Shown here one piece after another: positions 22,908 through 26,399 of a stretch of 26,399 nt of DNA. The stretch is from an uncultured Odoribacter sp. (lineage in GTDB: Bacteria > Bacteroidota > Bacteroidia > Bacteroidales > Marinifilaceae): positions 1 to 26,399 of the forward strand of contig CAJJNP010000026.1 of NCBI GenBank assembly GCA_905193145.1, given 5' to 3'. The notes below the pieces were generated by a model that made no database searches, had not been told where the DNA came from, and saw nothing but the letters and a program-made list of their open reading frames with translations. The translations under genes and the position numbers were made by a program. Numbering within the stretch: the first letter of the stretch is position 1; every line of letters begins with the position of its first letter.

Positions 22908-23876
22908 TTATATGGATAAATAAATCTTTTCTAGGACTTCTTCGTATTCTTCTTCGGCTTTGCTATTGATGGTAATGCCGCCTCCGCTGCGAAAGAAGTA
23001 TTGTCCGCCTTCTTTTTCAATGAAGCGAATCATGACAGCACTGTCAAGGGAATGGCCGTCAAAGTAGCCGAATACTCCACTGTAATAACCTCGGGTAATA
23101 CCTTCGGCGTCTTGTATCAGTTTGACTGTGGAGGGTTTGGGTGCTCCGGAGATGGAGCCGGCTGGAAGTAGTCGGAAGATGATTTCTCCTATCCGGTTGT
23201 GCCAATTGTCCGGAAGTCGGCCGACTACTTCTGAGCTTGTCTGTAGTATTTCGCCTTTGAGGGTACGTATGTTTTCCACATAACGGAATCGTCTGACTTG
23301 TATGTTTTGTGCCACCATATTCAAATCATTGCGCAATAAATCTACGATGGTGTAGTGCTCACACTCTTCTTTGTAATTATTCATTAAAAGGGTTTCGGCA
23401 TCAGGCAGAGTGGCATCGATTGTCCCTTTCATGGGGTAGGTGGAGATTTCGTTTCCTTGTATGCGTACAAAACTTTCGGGGGAAAAGCAGACAAAACGGT
23501 CGGGAAGCAATACTTTGTATTTTGCCCGGCTGTGGTAGAAAATCTGTTCCAATGTGAGATTGGTACGGATGGGGGTGCGTTCTGTCAGATTCAGTAAAAA
23601 GCTGTTGCCATATAGCAGGCCATTGTGGACTATTTCAAATTTGGATGCATAGGCTGCAGCATCCGTGTGCAAAATTTCTAGTTGCGGTGTAGGACAGGGA
23701 GGGAGCGTATTTCCCATATTGGAGATGGCTCCGGCTTTGAAGAGAATGCGTTTGTCATTTAAAGGATCCTCAATAAAAAATCCTTTGTTGATTTCAAAAT
23801 CTACTCCAAACAGAAAGGGACGGTGTTCTTTTCCGCTTCTGTTCATTTCGTGGCGGACGTTGTTTGCTTCTATCAT
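22908..23876 (-). CDS. pabB: Aminodeoxychorismate synthase component I
   Basis: The 322-residue protein is the chorismate-binding domain without the long N-terminal part of E. coli PabB (453 residues), a short form common in Bacteroidota. Motifs are YPMKGTIDA with Lys150 as the catalytic lysine of PabB-type enzymes, TIVDLLRNDLN, LLPAGSISGAPK (236-247) and FRSGGGITINSKAEEEYEE at the C-terminus. With PabA glutaminase it aminates chorismate to 4-amino-4-deoxychorismate. The PMKGT lysine favours PabB over anthranilate synthase TrpE. pabC follows after 10 bp, and pabA is divergent 50 bp away. Confidence 0.92.
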   Translation of the reverse strand: MIEANNVRHEMNRSGKEHRPFLFGVDFEINKGFFIEDPLNDKRILFKAGAISNMGNTLPPCPTPQLEILHTDAAAYASKFEIVHNGLLYGNSFLLNLTERTPIRTNLTLEQIFYHSRAKYKVLLPDRFVCFSPESFVRIQGNEISTYPMKGTIDATLPDAETLLMNNYKEECEHYTIVDLLRNDLNMVAQNIQVRRFRYVENIRTLKGEILQTSSEVVGRLPDNWHNRIGEIIFRLLPAGSISGAPKPSTVKLIQDAEGITRGYYSGVFGYFDGHSLDSAVMIRFIEKEGGQYFFRSGGGITINSKAEEEYEEVLEKIYLSI

Positions 23877-23888
23877 TTTACTTTAAAT

Positions 23889-23921
23889 TTTGCGAATGCA
23901 AAGTTATTATTATTACATTTG
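23889..23921 (+). promoter_or_regulatory. pabA promoter (TTTG-N21-TACATTTG), with a minus-strand -7 candidate for pabB
   Basis: TTTG at 23889-23892 and TACATTTG at 23914-23921, 21 bp apart, match the Bacteroides -33/-7 pattern well. The pabA ATG follows after only 5 bp, so the mRNA would be leaderless or nearly so. On the minus strand TAACTTTG (complement of 23899-23906) is a -7 candidate 22 bp before the pabB ATG; it has no clear -33. The two promoters overlap. Confidence 0.55.
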
Positions 23922-23926
23922 CCTCC

Positions 23927-24508
23927 ATGAAAAAAATCCTGGTTATTGATAATTACGATTCTTTTGTTTTCAATATCGTACAATTGTTGAGAGAAGCTCC
24001 TGAAGCTCCTCAGTTTGACATTGTACATAATGATTGTATTGATTTTTCCAAATTGGAAGAATATGGCGGGTTGTTGCTTTCTCCAGGACCGGGAGTGCCT
24101 TCTGAAGCGGGCGAATTGAATTCCCTTATTAAAAAGTGTGTCTATTCGCATAGTATGCTGGGCATCTGTTTAGGTCATCAGGCGATTGCTGAAGTGTTTG
24201 GAGCAGGCTTGTTGAACATGCCTTTCCCGTTGCATGGACACCACAGTGTATTGACTCAAGTAGGGGAAGGAGATCCTTTGTTGTACGGTATGGAGGGGCA
24301 GGTCGTTGTGGGACGTTATCATTCATGGGTGGTGAATTCGGAGGACTTTCCTCAAGATTTACAGGTGACTTCTGTTGACGAAGCAGGAAATATTATGTCG
24401 TTGAAACACCGTCAGCTGCCAATTTTTGGGGTGCAGTATCATCCGGAATCGTATATGTCTAATTGTGGGAAGTGCTTGATTTCAAATTGGTTGAATACTG
24501 TTATTTAA
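23927..24508 (+). CDS. pabA: Aminodeoxychorismate synthase glutaminase component (class I amidotransferase)
   Basis: The start is placed at 23927 because MKKILVIDNYDSFVFNIVQL is the conserved N-terminus of PabA/TrpG; the frame upstream to 23864 runs into the promoter. The 194-residue protein has Cys81 in GICLGHQA and His173 and Glu175 in VQYHPES, so the glutaminase triad is complete. It supplies ammonia to PabB. PabA and TrpG are hard to tell apart by sequence; the adjacent pabB and pabC genes decide for PabA. Its stop is one base from the stop of the convergent MutS-like gene, with no hairpin between. Confidence 0.9.
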   Translation: MKKILVIDNYDSFVFNIVQLLREAPEAPQFDIVHNDCIDFSKLEEYGGLLLSPGPGVPSEAGELNSLIKKCVYSHSMLGICLGHQAIAEVFGAGLLNMPFPLHGHHSVLTQVGEGDPLLYGMEGQVVVGRYHSWVVNSEDFPQDLQVTSVDEAGNIMSLKHRQLPIFGVQYHPESYMSNCGKCLISNWLNTVI

Positions 24509-24509
24509 A

Positions 24510-26294
24510 TTAAATCAATCCCATTTGTTTTAATAGTATGCTGGCATTCATAGTGTTGCTGACTCCTTTGTGTAGTTTGTAGTCGTAATGAATTTCTTCT
24601 CCGTCATGTGTGATTTCAAAGCAGACATTTGAGAAATGGGTGGGATATTCTGTGGCCAGTTCTCCTAATGCAAGGTCGTGTGTGGCTACCAGGCCGACAA
24701 CCGGGCTGGTATATAGCCTTTTTAAGAAAGCCAGTGAACCGTTAAGTTTGTCAATGGAGTTTGTACCCTTCAACATTTCATCGAGGATAACAAATGTATG
24801 TTCTTCTTTTTCAGTTAAATCAATTAGTTGTTTTAGCCGTAGTAGTTCGGCATGGAAATAGGAGGTGTCTTTAGACAGGTTATCGGTGGTACGCATGCTG
24901 GTGAACAAGGCTGTAGGACGAAAAATGAATTGTTTACTGCGTACTACATTACCGGAGAAAGCCAGTATCAGATTTACTCCAATGGTGCGTAAAAAGGTGC
25001 TTTTTCCCGCCATGTTGGCTCCGGTGACAATGAATAACTGATGCTCGTGATTGATTTCAAAATCATTCAGTACACAGGGCTTGCCTTCCATCAGAGGGTG
25101 ACCGGCATCTTTAGCTCTGAGTGGAATGTTTGAATCAATGGTCGGGAAGATATAATCTGGGTGGTTGAAATGATAGTTTGCCATACTGACGAGTGCATCT
25201 GCCGTGCCAATGGCTTTTATCCAGGAATCAATTTCTGATGCATATTTATTTTTCCACTTTTCAAGGCAAAAAAGAGTGTGCAGGTCTTTCATGTACAATC
25301 CGTCTAGAATGAAGGTGACGAGAACATTGCCTCGTTGATCCAATGCATCTTGAATTTTGTTTAAAGCTGACAATGCTTGTAGTGCATTCTTTTCTGGTGC
25401 GAATAAGGCGTTTTTAATTTCTTGCATTAAAGGCGAGTCGAATGTTTGGTTATTCAATAGGTGCGCTAAGGGTAGAAAATGGCTAATGTGGTGTAGAAAT
25501 CCGTTCAATTGATTGTGGTAGTTGTTGATTTTTTTCAATAGACAGGCAATTGCCAGTAACTGACCGAAAGATAGAAGCAGGGCTATGGACGAGGGAAGAG
25601 GGGTGATGATTACTGCAATCCAAGCGCAGATGGTTAGTATATTGCTGATATACAGAAGTATTTTTACTTGTTGTCCACGGATAAAAAAGTCGTTGCTTTG
25701 TTGCCACTCTTTTAAGGCAGTGAGATTATTTTTTTTATTGTTTTGCAGAGCTCCTTGTGCTCGGAATTGCTGACACCATTCCGGAAGTCCGGATAGTTCT
25801 GCTACGGCTTGTTGGCGATGTCTGATGGGGGCTGCGGTGGTGCAAGGGTGTAGCAACCAATCGGTGAGTTGTCTGGTGCCGCCAGTAGAAATGGTTCGGT
25901 TCAAATGGCAGAATAGCGATTGCTCACCGAATAAGTCTAAATCAGCAGCGTATGGGTGTGTTGTTTGTAGAAACTCTTTTCCTTGGGAAAATGGGTTCAG
26001 ATTGCCTTGTAAATAATCTATTTCTGTTTGATTGATTTGTATGAGTTTGGTCGTGACCTGTTGTTTGTGAACAATGCGGGAATCGATTTGACTTAATACA
26101 ATAAATAAACCGATGGAGAGTATCGGGAAAATAAGGGGAAGGGTCGAGTAGGAAATAAACCAGTATAATTGGAAAACCATACAGGCAAATGTACTTAATT
26201 TGGCTATTGTAATAAGATTGCGCTGTTTGTTTACCTGTTTAAGTAGCTTGTGTAGAGAGGTAATTTGTTGGGAGTAAAATGTCTGTGGTTCCAT
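24510..26294 (-). CDS. Membrane-anchored MutS-like ATPase
   Basis: The 594-residue protein has a complete MutS ATPase domain at the C-terminus: Walker A TGANMAGKSTFLRT (424-437), a signature region SKDTSYFHAELLRLK, Walker B FVILDEMLKGTNS (501-513) and the ATHDLALGELA switch. A MutS core-like segment (DLDLFGEQSLFCHLNRTIST) lies at about 118-137. It lacks the mismatch-binding domain I. It has hydrophobic segments at about 28-46, 50-68, 211-230 and 234-252, which suggest a membrane location. It is therefore not the housekeeping MutS or MutS2 (no Smr domain). Bacteroidota carry such proteins as a separate MutS-related group; the substrate is unknown. Confidence 0.88.
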   Translation of the reverse strand: MEPQTFYSQQITSLHKLLKQVNKQRNLITIAKLSTFACMVFQLYWFISYSTLPLIFPILSIGLFIVLSQIDSRIVHKQQVTTKLIQINQTEIDYLQGNLNPFSQGKEFLQTTHPYAADLDLFGEQSLFCHLNRTISTGGTRQLTDWLLHPCTTAAPIRHRQQAVAELSGLPEWCQQFRAQGALQNNKKNNLTALKEWQQSNDFFIRGQQVKILLYISNILTICAWIAVIITPLPSSIALLLSFGQLLAIACLLKKINNYHNQLNGFLHHISHFLPLAHLLNNQTFDSPLMQEIKNALFAPEKNALQALSALNKIQDALDQRGNVLVTFILDGLYMKDLHTLFCLEKWKNKYASEIDSWIKAIGTADALVSMANYHFNHPDYIFPTIDSNIPLRAKDAGHPLMEGKPCVLNDFEINHEHQLFIVTGANMAGKSTFLRTIGVNLILAFSGNVVRSKQFIFRPTALFTSMRTTDNLSKDTSYFHAELLRLKQLIDLTEKEEHTFVILDEMLKGTNSIDKLNGSLAFLKRLYTSPVVGLVATHDLALGELATEYPTHFSNVCFEITHDGEEIHYDYKLHKGVSNTMNASILLKQMGLI

Positions 26295-26314
26295 GATTTA
26301 CTTGGTTAATGTTG

Positions 26315-26345
26315 CAAATTTAGCAAAGAAAATGCAACATATCAA
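26315..26345 (-). promoter_or_regulatory. Promoter of the MutS-like gene
   Basis: On the minus strand TTG (complement of 26343-26345) and TAAATTTG (complement of 26315-26322) are 20 bp apart, as in Bacteroides promoters. The ATG at 26294 follows 20 bp after the -7 element. The rest of 26295-26399 contains no gene I can support. Confidence 0.6.
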
Positions 26346-26399
26346 GATAAACAGAGTCAGCCACAAGTGCTACTTGTATGGCAAAGAAATAGCCTTGAC

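Noticed and set aside
23864..23926. An upstream start for pabA
   Set aside because: The extra residues are not like PabA and would cover the promoter and the start of pabB; the conserved N-terminus begins at 23927.
26332..26399. A possible partial gene starting with ATG at 26332 on the plus strand (MQHIKINRVSHK)
   Set aside because: Several frames on both strands stay open over this short end, none is recognisable, and it would overlap the promoter of the MutS-like gene. A minus-strand gene ending at 26370 is equally possible.

Overview
The window looks like a chromosomal segment of a gut Bacteroides (Bacteroidota). This rests on three things: protein families typical of that genus (paired GH92 enzymes, GH20, GH2, an AAA-ATPase/DUF1703 protein, a DUF6266-like protein), repeated matches to the Bacteroides -7 promoter element TAnnTTTG, and few strong Shine-Dalgarno sites. 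The species cannot be decided from the sequence alone.

Layout. Bases 1-91 are the first 30 codons of purB on the minus strand. On the plus strand follow a small membrane operon of an EI24-type protein and a full-length NfeD protease (208-2396), closed by a hairpin terminator. From 11691 down to 2455, on the minus strand, runs a four-gene glycan-degrading operon: GH2 beta-mannosidase, GH92 lipoprotein, GH20 beta-hexosaminidase with a C-terminal binding domain, and a second, divergent GH92. These enzymes together would trim alpha-mannose, GlcNAc and the core beta-mannose from N-glycans or mannoproteins. Next is a TetR regulator with a ketoacyl-ACP synthase III behind it (minus), divergent from a YitT-family membrane protein (plus). 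Their shared 177-bp control region holds three inverted repeats.

From about 14.6 to 20.2 kb the window has an accessory character. It holds a DUF6266-like protein, an AlbA_2/Schlafen-like ATP-binding protein with a 5 x 12-bp in-frame tandem repeat, an FKBP prolyl isomerase, and an AAA-ATPase/PD-(D/E)XK protein. The ATPase segment lies between two perfect 29-bp copies of the 3' end of the FKBP gene. Directly beyond the second copy is the headless C-terminal remnant of a GH20 enzyme. This is the clearest trace of genome rearrangement in the window.

From 20.2 kb on, the content is core again: pabB-pabC-antiporter as a minus-strand unit, pabA divergent from pabB (p-aminobenzoate branch of folate synthesis), and a membrane-anchored MutS-like ATPase convergent with pabA. 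No tRNA, rRNA, CRISPR array or recognisable transposase was found.
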